Source of the DNA: Rhizobium laguerreae
GTDB lineage: Bacteria; Pseudomonadota; Alphaproteobacteria; Rhizobiales; Rhizobiaceae
Reading direction: 5' to 3'
DNA length: 64,000 bases
Assembly: GCF_002008165.1 (NCBI RefSeq)
Contig: NZ_MRDM01000014.1
Span: 434,001 to 498,000 of the forward strand
Below, in pieces: positions 42,827-51,427 of the stretch; position 1 is the first letter of the stretch; every line of letters begins with the position of its first letter. A model generated the notes under the pieces. That model saw only the letters and a program-made list of their open reading frames with translations, did not search any database and was not told where the DNA came from. The position numbers and the translations under genes were made by a program.

Positions 42827-44467
42827 ATGAAACACTTCTTCAACCGCAGGGAAAGCATCGTCACCGAAGCCTTGGACGGTCTGCTTCTGACGAGCAGCAA
42901 GGGTCGTCTTGCCCGCCTCGACAGCTTTCCCGACATCAAGGTGATCCTGCGCGCGGACTGGGACAAGTCGAAGGTGGCGATCATCTCCGGCGGCGGCGCC
43001 GGCCATGAGCCCTCGCATGCCGGCTTCGTCGGCAAGGGCATGCTGACCGCTGCCGTCTCCGGCGAAATCTTTGCCTCGCCAAGCGTCGATGCCGTGCTGA
43101 CGGCGATCCGCGCCGTCGCCGGCGAAAAGGGTGCCCTGCTGATCGTCAAGAACTACACCGGCGACCGGTTGAATTTTGGCCTCGCCGCCGAAAAGGCGCG
43201 CGCCGAAGGCTTCGACGTCGAGATGGTCATCGTCGCCGACGATATCGCCATCCCTGGCATCAACCAGCCGCGCGGCGTCGCCGGCACGCTGTTCGTCCAC
43301 AAGATCGCGGGCTATCACGCCGAAAGAGGCGAGGACCTGAAGACGGTAGCAAGCCATGCCGCGGCCGCGGCCGGCGACATCGTCTCGCTCGGCATGTCGC
43401 TCTCCACCTGCAGCGTGCCCGGCCAGGCCCATGAGGATCGTCTCGGTGAGGACGAAGGCGAACTCGGCCTCGGCATCCATGGCGAGCCCGGCGTCGAGCG
43501 CATCACGCTGCAGCCGGTCGCCGACATCGTCGCCACCATGGTGGCGCGCCTCACCCCGACTCTGCTCGAAGGCGGAAACCATGCCCTCCTGATCAACAAT
43601 CTCGGCGCCGTGCCGCCGCTCGAAATGACCGTCATCGCCAATGCCGTGCTGTCCTCGCCGCTTGGCCGCCGCGTCCGGCTGATCATCGGCCCGGCGCCGA
43701 TGATGACGGCGCTCAACATGAACGGCTTCTCGCTGTCGCTGATCCGGCTGGACGCCGTGCGTGAGGCAGCGCTGACGGCAGCGGTCGAACCGCATGCCTG
43801 GATGCCGGCCGTCGAACGCCACGAGATCGAGGTCATCGCCGCACCGAGAACATCAGCCGGACTGAACGGCGCGCCAGTGGCCGGGGATAATCTCCGCAAC
43901 CGGCGTCTGATCACGGCGCTCTGTGAGCATCTGATCTCGCAGGAAACAGAACTCAACCGCCTGGACGGCCGCGTCGGCGATGGCGATACCGGCTCGACGG
44001 TGGCGACGGGCGCCCGCAGCGTGCTGGCCCGCCTCGACACGCTGCCGCTCGACCGGCCGGCGGCAACGCTTGCCTCGCTCGGCGATATCCTCGGCACCAG
44101 CATGGGCGGATCGAGTGGCGTGCTGCTGTCGATCTTCTTCACCGCCGCGGCAAAGGCGATGGCTGACAAGGCCGATATATCAGCCGCCCTTCTTGCCGGG
44201 CTCGACAGGATGACGTTCTATGGTGGAGCCGCAGTCGGCGACCGGACGATGGTCGATGCGCTGTCGCCGGCCCTGCAGGCGCTCGCATCCGGCGATGTCG
44301 CCGCCGCGGCAAGGGCCGCGGCAGCCGGCGCCGAATCGACGAAGACGATGATGAAGGCCAGAGCCGGACGCGCCTCCTATGTCGGCGAAAGGGCTCTGGC
44401 GGGCGTTGCCGATCCGGGTGCCGTCGCGGTTGCCGGCGCGTTCGGCGTGGTGGCAAGCCTCGCCTGA
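42827..44467 (+). CDS. fused DhaK-DhaL dihydroxyacetone-type kinase
   Basis: 546 residues. DhaK domain (about 1-335) has SGGGAGHEPSHAGFVGKGM and the substrate-binding His218 in LGLGIHGEPG, which forms the hemiaminal with dihydroxyacetone. DhaL domain (about 355-545) has DGRVGDGDTGST, where PTS-type DhaL has GDGDHG, then GTSMGGSSGVLLSIFF. The one-chain K-L order and the Thr in place of His are features of ATP-dependent kinases, whereas the separate DhaL, DhaM and DhaK below are PTS type, so this operon seems to hold both. Substrate could be dihydroxyacetone or another short ketose. Confidence 0.85.
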   Translation: MKHFFNRRESIVTEALDGLLLTSSKGRLARLDSFPDIKVILRADWDKSKVAIISGGGAGHEPSHAGFVGKGMLTAAVSGEIFASPSVDAVLTAIRAVAGEKGALLIVKNYTGDRLNFGLAAEKARAEGFDVEMVIVADDIAIPGINQPRGVAGTLFVHKIAGYHAERGEDLKTVASHAAAAAGDIVSLGMSLSTCSVPGQAHEDRLGEDEGELGLGIHGEPGVERITLQPVADIVATMVARLTPTLLEGGNHALLINNLGAVPPLEMTVIANAVLSSPLGRRVRLIIGPAPMMTALNMNGFSLSLIRLDAVREAALTAAVEPHAWMPAVERHEIEVIAAPRTSAGLNGAPVAGDNLRNRRLITALCEHLISQETELNRLDGRVGDGDTGSTVATGARSVLARLDTLPLDRPAATLASLGDILGTSMGGSSGVLLSIFFTAAAKAMADKADISAALLAGLDRMTFYGGAAVGDRTMVDALSPALQALASGDVAAAARAAAAGAESTKTMMKARAGRASYVGERALAGVADPGAVAVAGAFGVVASLA

Positions 44468-44519
44468 CCGGAGTAGAGTTTGAAAGCCCGCGGGAGGCGC
44501 GGCGACAGGGAGGACGGCA

Positions 44520-45134
44520 GTGCAGGCGGAACCGGTGCTTTTGGCAGGATTAATCGAAGTGTGCCGCGCGACGATCGCTGAAAACAGCGATCATCTCTGC
44601 GCGCTCGATCGCGCCATCGGCGATGGTGACCACGGAACCAATATGCGGCGCGGCTGCGAGGCAGTGAGCGCCGAAGGCGAAAGCCTGTCCAGCCTGCCCT
44701 TCCCCGACGCCATGGAAAAGATCGGCCTGACGCTGGTGATGAATGTCGGCGGTGCGGCCGGGCCGCTCTACGGCACGCTCCTGATGGAGATCGGCCGCGA
44801 GCTTCGCAAGAGTGAGGAGACGGCCGATTTTTCGCTGGTGCTGAAACAGGCGATCGACGCTGTGGCAAGACGCGGGCGCGCGCATGCCGGCGACAAGACC
44901 CTGCTCGACGTACTCTATCCCGTGCATGCGGCACTCGCCAAACAGTCGCCGCTCGGTGACGTCGCCCGCAGGGCCGAACGCTCCGCCATCAGGACTGCGG
45001 CGATGAAAGCAATGCGCGGGCGCGCCGCCTATCTCGGCGACCGCTCGATCGGCCACGTCGATCCCGGCGCGTCGAGCTGCGCGCTGCTGACCACGGCGAT
45101 CTGCCGCTATCTCGGGGAGCACCGTCCGCAATGA
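44520..45134 (+). CDS. dhaL: PTS-type DhaL subunit
   Basis: 204 residues, GTG start after GGGAGGACGGCA. It has the metal and ADP-binding motif AIGDGDHGTNM of PTS-dependent DhaL, where ADP stays bound as a cofactor and is rephosphorylated by DhaM, and MNVGGAAGPLYGTLLM. In the PTS pathway it works with a separate DhaK (47935-48927) and DhaM (45131-45529). ATGA overlap with dhaM. Confidence 0.9.
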   Translation: MQAEPVLLAGLIEVCRATIAENSDHLCALDRAIGDGDHGTNMRRGCEAVSAEGESLSSLPFPDAMEKIGLTLVMNVGGAAGPLYGTLLMEIGRELRKSEETADFSLVLKQAIDAVARRGRAHAGDKTLLDVLYPVHAALAKQSPLGDVARRAERSAIRTAAMKAMRGRAAYLGDRSIGHVDPGASSCALLTTAICRYLGEHRPQ

Positions 45135-45529
45135 ATGGGAAGACCGCAAATGTGGGTATCGTGATCGTCTCCCACTCGCCGCTGGTGGCACGGGGCATCG
45201 CCGACATGGTTAGGCAGATGGTGGGCGACAGCGTGCCGCTCGCCTGGTCGGGCGGCAACGTCCACGGTGAACTCGGCACCGATGCCGCCGGTATCCTGAG
45301 GGCGATGGAGGCGGCTTGGTCCGATGCCGGCGTCGCCGTCTTCGTCGATCTCGGCGGCGCCGAAACCAACAGCGAAATGGCGATCGAAATGCTGGGCCTT
45401 CCCCGCTCAGCCCTCGTCTCCATCTGCAACGCGCCGCTGGTCGAAGGCGCCGTCATCGCCGCCGCTGAAGCGTCGGGGGGCGCGTCGCTGGCCAAGGTCG
45501 TCGCCACAGCCGAGGAACTGTCCCCCTGA
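45131..45529 (+). CDS. dhaM: DhaM phosphotransfer subunit (EIIA-Man type)
   Basis: 132 residues; IVIVSHSPLVARG with His15 is the phospho-acceptor loop of mannose-type EIIA in DhaM. FVDLGGAETNSEMAIEML is also conserved. In E. coli DhaM is fused to HPr and an EI fragment; here it is only the EIIA domain, with HPr and EI encoded next to it. It passes phosphate to the ADP of DhaL. One-base overlap with the HPr gene. Confidence 0.9.
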   Translation: MNGKTANVGIVIVSHSPLVARGIADMVRQMVGDSVPLAWSGGNVHGELGTDAAGILRAMEAAWSDAGVAVFVDLGGAETNSEMAIEMLGLPRSALVSICNAPLVEGAVIAAAEASGGASLAKVVATAEELSP

Positions 45530-45885
45530 TGACGAGCGGATTGCGTAGTGAAAAACAGGAGCCCGGTCCATTGCCCGAGCCATTTAAGGTGAATTGCCAG
45601 ACGGAGGTAGAAGTCAAGCACGGCGTCGGGCTGCATGCCCGCCCCTCCGTTACCTTCACGCGGCTTGCCAAGTCCTTCCCCTGTTCGATCGAAATCGCCG
45701 TCAACGGCAGCGACGTCTGGCTGAACGGCAAGAGCATCATCAAGATCATGGGTGCGAAAATCCGAAAAGGGTCGATCCTCCGGATCCGCGCCGACGGCAT
45801 CCTCGCCGAAGAGGCGATCCGCGCGCTGAAGGAACTCATCGAGCGCAACTTCGATGAGGAAAAGAAACATGGCCGAACCGCTTAG
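45529..45885 (+). CDS. HPr-like phosphocarrier
   Basis: 118 residues: an N-terminal extension of about 20, then HPr fold with HGVGLHARPS and phospho-His36, and NGKSIIKIMGAKIRKG with the equivalent of the regulatory serine. The family is normally about 85-90 residues, so both ends are longer. It presumably carries phosphate from the next gene's Enzyme I to DhaM. It overlaps the Enzyme I gene by 17 bases. Confidence 0.9.
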   Translation: MTSGLRSEKQEPGPLPEPFKVNCQTEVEVKHGVGLHARPSVTFTRLAKSFPCSIEIAVNGSDVWLNGKSIIKIMGAKIRKGSILRIRADGILAEEAIRALKELIERNFDEEKKHGRTA

Positions 45886-47473
45886 ACTGAAAGCGAAGAG
45901 CGCATCCCCGGGCATCGCATCCGGCCCGGCCTTTCTCGCGGAGGAGCCGAAGGCTCCTTCCGCTGCCGAGCGGCCGGACGCCGCCCCTGCATCCCAAGCC
46001 GTCGGTGGATACGGCGCGCTGGAGAAGGCGATCGACATCTCAATCGGCGAACTCGAGCACCTTGCCGATGGAGCCGATGCCGAAAGCCGGGATATCATCG
46101 ATTTCCAGATCGAGGTGCTGCGCGATCCCTCGATCGCGGAAGCGACAGGCGCGCGCATGGAAGCCGACGAGAACGTCGTCTTCGCCTGGGTCGCCACCCT
46201 CGACGCCTATATCGGTGAACTCGAGGCGGCCGACGAGGAGCAGATGCGGGCGCGCGCCGTCGATATTCTCGACATCAAGAACCGTGTGCTGGGCGCACTC
46301 GCCGGCACCCCGATCGCCGATTTCCCGCCCGGCTCGGTCTTTATCGGCAAGGACATGGAGCCGAGCCGCTTTCTCGCCCATGACTGGTCGAAAGGCGGCG
46401 GCATTGCGCTGTTCGCAGGCAGCACCGCCGGCCATGTCGCCCTGCTAGCCCGGGCGAAATCGGTGCCGATGGTGATCGGCACCGGCCGCTTTTCAGCCGC
46501 AGACGGAGATCCTGTCAGCGTGGATGGCAACGCCGGTGCGGTCATCCTGCAGGCGGGCAGCATGCTCATCCCGCCCCTGGTGCCTGCACAAGAACCCGCC
46601 GGCGACACGCAAACCACCGGCGGCGAACTGCGCACGGCCGACGGCGTGCCGATCCTGCTCTCGATCAACATCAACGATCCCGCCGAGATCGACGCGCTCG
46701 ATCCGGCAACGGCAGGCGTCGGCCTGATGCGCTCGGAATTTTCAATCACCTCGGTCGCCGATGCCGCCAATGAGGAACGGCAGCTGGCGATCTATCGCCG
46801 CGTGCTGGAGCAGGCGGGCGACAGGCCGGTAACGATCCGCATGCTCGATATCGGCGGCGACAAGCCGCTCGCCGGCCTGGAAGACCTGCCGGCTCTCGCC
46901 TCCGGCCTGCGCGGCATCCGGCTGCTGCTTGCCCGGCCAGAAATCGCCCGCGTCCAGGCCCGCGCCCTGCTGCGCGCCGCCGTCTTCGGCAGGCTTTCGG
47001 TGATGCTGCCGATGGTGACCTTTCCCGATGAAATCGACAGGATGCGCGAGCTGTTCCGCGAGGAAGCCGAAAAGCTCGGCCGCCGCGCCCTGCTTCACCG
47101 GATGCCGCCGATCGGCATGATGGTCGAGGTGCCGGCCGCCGCCTTGATGCTCGACACCTTCGGGGCGGCGGCGTTCTTCTCGTTCGGAACCAACGACCTC
47201 ACCCAATATCTTGCCGCCTCCGCCCGCGACGATACCGACGCCGATGCCGGCAAGGCGGCACCCGCCGTGCTCCGGCTGATTGCCCAGGCGGTGAAGCTGA
47301 CCGCCGGCAAGCCGGTCAGCATCTGCGGCGACATGGCCGGTAATCCGAGCTATCTGCCTGGGCTGCTTGCCGCCGGTCTTCGGCATTTTTCCGTGGCGCC
47401 GGCCCGACGTCCCGCGATAAGATCGGCGATCATCGGCCTCAACGCCGATGGCACAAGGGCAGCCGGAGAGTAA
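45869..47473 (+). CDS. Enzyme I-like PEP phosphotransferase
   Basis: 534 residues from ATG 45869 (AGGAAAAGAAAC upstream). Full EI: N-terminal phospho-His domain (STAGHVALLAR, His189), linker, then PEP-binding barrel with GLMRSEFSI, RMLDIGGDKPL, FSFGTNDLTQYL and the catalytic Cys486 in SICGDMAG. It is about 40 residues shorter than E. coli EI (575). It supplies phosphate from PEP to the HPr encoded just before it, giving this pathway a dedicated relay separate from the housekeeping or nitrogen PTS. Confidence 0.9.
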   Translation: MAEPLRLKAKSASPGIASGPAFLAEEPKAPSAAERPDAAPASQAVGGYGALEKAIDISIGELEHLADGADAESRDIIDFQIEVLRDPSIAEATGARMEADENVVFAWVATLDAYIGELEAADEEQMRARAVDILDIKNRVLGALAGTPIADFPPGSVFIGKDMEPSRFLAHDWSKGGGIALFAGSTAGHVALLARAKSVPMVIGTGRFSAADGDPVSVDGNAGAVILQAGSMLIPPLVPAQEPAGDTQTTGGELRTADGVPILLSININDPAEIDALDPATAGVGLMRSEFSITSVADAANEERQLAIYRRVLEQAGDRPVTIRMLDIGGDKPLAGLEDLPALASGLRGIRLLLARPEIARVQARALLRAAVFGRLSVMLPMVTFPDEIDRMRELFREEAEKLGRRALLHRMPPIGMMVEVPAAALMLDTFGAAAFFSFGTNDLTQYLAASARDDTDADAGKAAPAVLRLIAQAVKLTAGKPVSICGDMAGNPSYLPGLLAAGLRHFSVAPARRPAIRSAIIGLNADGTRAAGE

Positions 47474-47474
47474 A

Positions 47475-47882
47475 ATGGCGCGCGAAGACACCGAAGACGC
47501 CATTATCGCCTACAAGTCCATTCTGGCGCAGATCATCGACAACAGGCCATCGGGCACGCGCCAGCGCCTGGCGACGGCGCTTGGAAAACATCGCAGCTTC
47601 GTCACCCAGATCACCAGCCCGACCTATGCAACGCCGCTGCCGGCGCGCCATCTCGCGACGATCGTCCGCGTCTGCCATTTTAGCGCCGCCGAACAGGAGC
47701 GCTTTCTCGAAGCCTATCAGGCCGCCCATCCCGGCAAGCTGCCGGACCTCGGCCATTCCGAGAGATTGCGTCACCTGTCGCTAATGGTGCCCGACTTCGG
47801 CGACGACAGGAAAAATCGCCTGCTGGAAGAGGCGATCTCCGATCTGGTGCAGAAGATCGTCGCGATATCGGGTGCGGAATGA
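47475..47882 (+). CDS. small helix-turn-helix protein
   Basis: 135 residues, ATG one base after the Enzyme I stop (GGAGAGTAAA upstream). RQRLATALGKHRSFVTQITSP looks like a lambda-type HTH. The C-terminal half is helical and charged, with no ligand domain I know. Position in the middle of the operon suggests an internal regulator responding to PTS phosphorylation or substrate. Family uncertain. Confidence 0.65.
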   Translation: MAREDTEDAIIAYKSILAQIIDNRPSGTRQRLATALGKHRSFVTQITSPTYATPLPARHLATIVRVCHFSAAEQERFLEAYQAAHPGKLPDLGHSERLRHLSLMVPDFGDDRKNRLLEEAISDLVQKIVAISGAE

Positions 47883-47934
47883 CAAGCAGGCCGCTTAACG
47901 TAACGTAACGCTTTTGGCCTTGGGGAGGGGCTTG

Positions 47935-48927
47935 ATGAAGAAGTTCATGAACACTGCGGAAACCATGGTCGCCGAAAGCGTCGAAGGCTTCGTGCGCGCC
48001 CATGAGGCCTTGGTGGTGTTCGGGCCTGAGCGCAGATGCATCCGCCGCCGCCATCTCACCCCTGGCAAGGTGGCGCTTATATCAGGCGGCGGCGCCGGCC
48101 ATGAGCCGATGCATATCGGCTTCGTCGGCCACGGCATGCTGGATGCCGCCTGCGTCGGCCATATCTTCACCTCGCCGACACCGAGCCAGATCATTGCCGC
48201 GATCGAAGAGGCCGATACCGGCGCCGGCTGCCTGCTTGTGGTCAAGAACTACGACGGCGACCTGATGAATTTCGAAATGGCGATCGAGATGGCCGGCGAC
48301 CGCCACAGCCTCGACATGGTCGTCGTCAGCGACGATATCGAGACGTCATGGTCCGGCGAAGGCAATGGCCGGCGCGGTGTTGCCGGAACGCTGATCGTCG
48401 AAAAACTCCTGGGTGCTGCGGCCGAACGCGGCATGTCGCTTGCCGAATTGAAGCAGCTCGGCAAGGGATTGAACACCCGCATCCGCTCGATGGGTGTCGC
48501 GCTGAACGGCGTGACGGTGCCGCAGACCGAGCGCACGACGTTTGCGCTCGGACCTGGCGAGATGGAAATGGGCGTCGGCATCCATGGCGAACCCGGCCAT
48601 GCCAGGCAGCCCTTCGCCGCCGCCGATGCGATCATCGGCCATCTCTGCGAGACCATCGCCGGCGACATCGCAGTGACGCCGGACGCAAAAGCACTGCTCT
48701 TCGTCAACGGCCTCGGCGGTACGCCGCCGGCCGAACTCTACCTCGCCTACAACGGCGCCCGCCGCTTCATCGAGGAAAGCGGCATTCCGATCGAGCGCTC
48801 GCTTGTGGGAACCTACGTCACCTCGCTCGACATGCAGGGACTGTCGGTCACCCTTGCTTTGCTGAGCGACGAGGAGATCGCCCTCTGGGACGCGCCAGTG
48901 GCGACCGCAGCACTGCATTGGCTGTGA
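47935..48927 (+). CDS. dhaK: DhaK subunit
   Basis: 330 residues, ATG after GGGGAGGGGCTTG. SGGGAGHEPMHIGFVGHGM and His217 in GVGIHGEPG are the substrate site of PTS-type DhaK. It has lower similarity to the DhaK domain of the fused kinase, so it is not a recent copy. Last gene of the operon; the esterase on the other strand ends 19 bases later. Confidence 0.9.
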   Translation: MKKFMNTAETMVAESVEGFVRAHEALVVFGPERRCIRRRHLTPGKVALISGGGAGHEPMHIGFVGHGMLDAACVGHIFTSPTPSQIIAAIEEADTGAGCLLVVKNYDGDLMNFEMAIEMAGDRHSLDMVVVSDDIETSWSGEGNGRRGVAGTLIVEKLLGAAAERGMSLAELKQLGKGLNTRIRSMGVALNGVTVPQTERTTFALGPGEMEMGVGIHGEPGHARQPFAAADAIIGHLCETIAGDIAVTPDAKALLFVNGLGGTPPAELYLAYNGARRFIEESGIPIERSLVGTYVTSLDMQGLSVTLALLSDEEIALWDAPVATAALHWL

Positions 48928-48946
48928 CCGCGTCCCAACAAGTCAG

Positions 48947-49674
48947 TCAGATGTAAAGCGCTGCCATCTTCCGCCAGGCGCCGGCGCGGTGGCCGCGTCC
49001 ATCCCAGACATGCAACTGATGGCCGATATTCTTCTCGCCGAGCAGGCGGCTCAGATAGCGGTTGTTGTCGAGGAAAGGGTCGGCGTTGCCGATGGTGAGG
49101 ACGATATCGCTCTCGCGCAGCCTGTCGAGCCGCCAGTCGCTGCCGAGCCCTGGAAGAAAATGCGCCGGCGTGTGGAAATAGACGCTGTCATCGCAATAGC
49201 CGTCGAACAGGTCGCCGAAGGATTCCACCTTCATCGTCAGGTCGTAGCGGCGGGAAAAAGCGACGAGCTTGCGGAAGAGATGCGGATGACGAAAGAACAG
49301 GCTCGCCGCCTGGAAGGCGCCGAGGCTGCAGCCGTGCACGATGGTGCAGTCATGCGAATTCTTCGCCGCCATCAGCGGCAGCACTTCGTTGAGGATATAT
49401 TCCTCCAGGGCGCTATGGCGGCGGATGCGCTCTGCCGGATGGTGGTGGAAGGCATAGAAGTTTCGGTTGCCAGCCCCTCGATGCAATAGAGTTGAAGCTG
49501 GCCGGCCTCGATCTTGTCGGCGAGGCTGGCGACTAGGCCGAGTTGTTCATATTCGAAGAAACGCCCGTCCCGCGTCGGAAAAACCAGCACCTTGGCGCCG
49601 GCATGGCCGAACACCAGCATCTCCATGACTCGATGCAGGCGCTGACTGTACCAGCGCAGATATTCGCGGTTCAT
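48947..49674 (-). pseudogene. esterase-family gene with a frameshift
   Basis: Two pieces in different frames together make one ~240-residue esterase. The first piece (from ATG 49674: MNREYLRWYSQRLHRVMEML) runs to about 49460; the second (FYAFHHHPAERIRRH through HGCSLGAFQAASLFFRHP and GRGHRAGAWRKMAALYI) continues one frame away. Adding one base at about 49460 (GAA ACC TTC instead of GAA ACTTC) restores TETFYAF. The nucleophile region GCSLGAF and the late His are intact. Either a recent mutation or a sequencing error. Confidence 0.8.
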
Positions 49675-50630
49675 GGCACCCTGAAAAACTGTCCGATCTT
49701 TTCGCGGAGAACCGCTTCTTGCTCAACACTTCCAGGGTAATCGAAATGCCCGGCATCCAGGATGAAGATTTCATTAAATTTCGGTATCGCATTTGCGACA
49801 GCGAACTGGCCGGGTGGTGCGACCGAAGGATCGAACAGCGCAACCGCCGTCAGCATCGGCACCTTGATCCGGGAAGCAGCACTTGCCGCATCGTAAAGGC
49901 GAAGCGTCCCAAGCACATCCGGGTGTTTCTTATGATATTCCTGCACCGATTGTGCGCTGCCGACGCTCGGCAGCGTCAGTCGCAGCGGCTGATCCCCAAA
50001 GGTCGGCAGCGCCAGATGGCCGCGATCGATGCGCTGGTCGTAAGCGATCGCCATCGCCCCGATGCCGCCGCCAAAGCTGATGCCGCTATAGCCGATATGC
50101 CCCGAGAGCCAAGGATAGAGACCCGTGAGCGTCGAGACGGCAAGCCAGATATCATCGACGCAGCCGCCGATGATGTAGCTATCAGGCTTGTCGATATCGT
50201 GGAGCACATGAAAGGAGGGGTTCTCAGAAATCGGTGGACGGGCACTGAGCGACAAACCGCGGCAGCAGGGAAAGAGCACCGCCGTCTCCTCGACCGGCAG
50301 ATCGAATTCAGGCCGATCCCGCCCGCCATAACCATGCCCGACGACGAGGCCGCGCCGCACCTCCCCCTGACGCGGCAGGATGAGCCAGCCGCCGATCCTG
50401 TATGAACCGGTCGAGATATAAACGAGATCGAGCACATGCCAATCGGGATGGGCGATCTTGCTTCGACGCAGTACTGGCTGCGGATCGACCGCCAACGCCT
50501 TGAGATACCGCGCCCTCCAGAAATCGTCGAAACCTTCAGGCGCCTCGGGCGGCTTGACCGCAAGAAGCTCATCGAGCTGCATGCCATAGGTCGGGTCGAA
50601 ATCGAAGGGATGTGTCTTGGGAATGCTCAT
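49671..50630 (-). CDS. acetylxylan-esterase-like hydrolase (CE7 type)
   Basis: 319 residues: PKTHPFDFDPTYGMQLDELLA is the CE7 N-terminal pattern, VVGHGYGGRDRPEFDLP and GYSGISFGGGIGAMA (nucleophile Ser, GISFGG), VALFDPSVAPPGQFA (Asp) and LDAGHFDYPG (His). CE7 enzymes remove acetyl groups from oligosaccharides or cephalosporins. ATGA overlap with the following esterase gene, so both are one unit, the second member of which is frameshifted. Confidence 0.85.
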   Translation of the reverse strand: MSIPKTHPFDFDPTYGMQLDELLAVKPPEAPEGFDDFWRARYLKALAVDPQPVLRRSKIAHPDWHVLDLVYISTGSYRIGGWLILPRQGEVRRGLVVGHGYGGRDRPEFDLPVEETAVLFPCCRGLSLSARPPISENPSFHVLHDIDKPDSYIIGGCVDDIWLAVSTLTGLYPWLSGHIGYSGISFGGGIGAMAIAYDQRIDRGHLALPTFGDQPLRLTLPSVGSAQSVQEYHKKHPDVLGTLRLYDAASAASRIKVPMLTAVALFDPSVAPPGQFAVANAIPKFNEIFILDAGHFDYPGSVEQEAVLREKIGQFFRVP

Positions 50631-50713
50631 CCAAGGCTTGTCTCGTGAAAAAGCTGGCGGCGCAAGGCTTCGCCCGCGCCAGCCGATAAACCTTGCTTGA
50701 ATGCCGGAAACCT

Positions 50714-51334
50714 TTACGCGGCGTCAGTCGCCTCGCATTGCCCGGATATGTCGAAGAGCCTGCGGCCGATGGCGCGCGCCGCATCGAGATGGGCGGTCGC
50801 ATGGTCCGGTCCGGCTTCGAGCATGAACTCGGATGTCACGACGCGGGCGCCGCAATAGTCGAAGATCCCGTGATCGATCTGCGTCTTCATCGCGCCGAAA
50901 TAGCCGTGCCGCATATAGGTCCCGGCATCGGCGCCGCCGATGCCGACCAGATGCACCGGCAGACGGCCAAGCAGCTTCACCAGCCCGGCATCCGCGCGAT
51001 CGTCATAAGCCCAGCCATTGGTGAACACCCGGTCGATCCACCCCTTGAGCAGCCCCGGCATCGACCACCAGTAGACGGGATAGACAAGCACCAGCGCATC
51101 GGCGCGGTCGATCCTTGCCTGCTCGGCGGCAACGTCGGCGGGCAGCGCCCCTTCCCTCAGATGCAGGGCGATATCGGCCGCGGTGAACCGGGGATCGAAG
51201 CCCTCGGCCGCGAGATCGGCGATCTCGACGGAATGGCCGGCGTCGGAGAGCGTGATACCCTCGGCAAGATGCGCGGCGACGCCGTGGGTGAGCGACCGGG
51301 GATCGGGATGCGCGACGACGATGAGCGCGTGCAT
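50714..51334 (-). CDS. NAD(P)H quinone oxidoreductase-like flavoprotein
   Basis: 206 residues of the flavodoxin-like fold (MdaB/NQO1): HALIVVAHPDPRSLTHGVA, VLVYPVYWWSMPGLLKGWID and GGADAGTYMRHGYFGAM. Two-electron reduction of quinones with FAD or FMN is expected. Divergent from the TetR gene, with a shared 93-base promoter that carries the operator below. Confidence 0.85.
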   Translation of the reverse strand: MHALIVVAHPDPRSLTHGVAAHLAEGITLSDAGHSVEIADLAAEGFDPRFTAADIALHLREGALPADVAAEQARIDRADALVLVYPVYWWSMPGLLKGWIDRVFTNGWAYDDRADAGLVKLLGRLPVHLVGIGGADAGTYMRHGYFGAMKTQIDHGIFDYCGARVVTSEFMLEAGPDHATAHLDAARAIGRRLFDISGQCEATDAA

Positions 51335-51390
51335 GGCAAAAACTCCTTTTGAATGATTGCGGACGGAAGTCGCGGGCTGTATACCTTTGG

Positions 51391-51415
51391 TAAGCTACTT
51401 TCAGTAAGTTACTTT
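51391..51415. promoter_or_regulatory. TetR operator candidate
   Basis: Two near-identical boxes TAAGCTACTTT (51391-51401) and TAAGTTACTTT (51405-51415), each almost self-complementary (AAGYTACTT) and 14 bases apart, sit between the oxidoreductase gene and the TetR gene. Position fits repression of both. Confidence 0.65.
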
Positions 51416-51427
51416 TGGTATATAGTG

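Noticed and set aside
47890..47935. TAACG repeated three times (TAACGTAACGTAACG) before dhaK
   Set aside because: Too short to call an operator or repeat element without comparison; may be chance.
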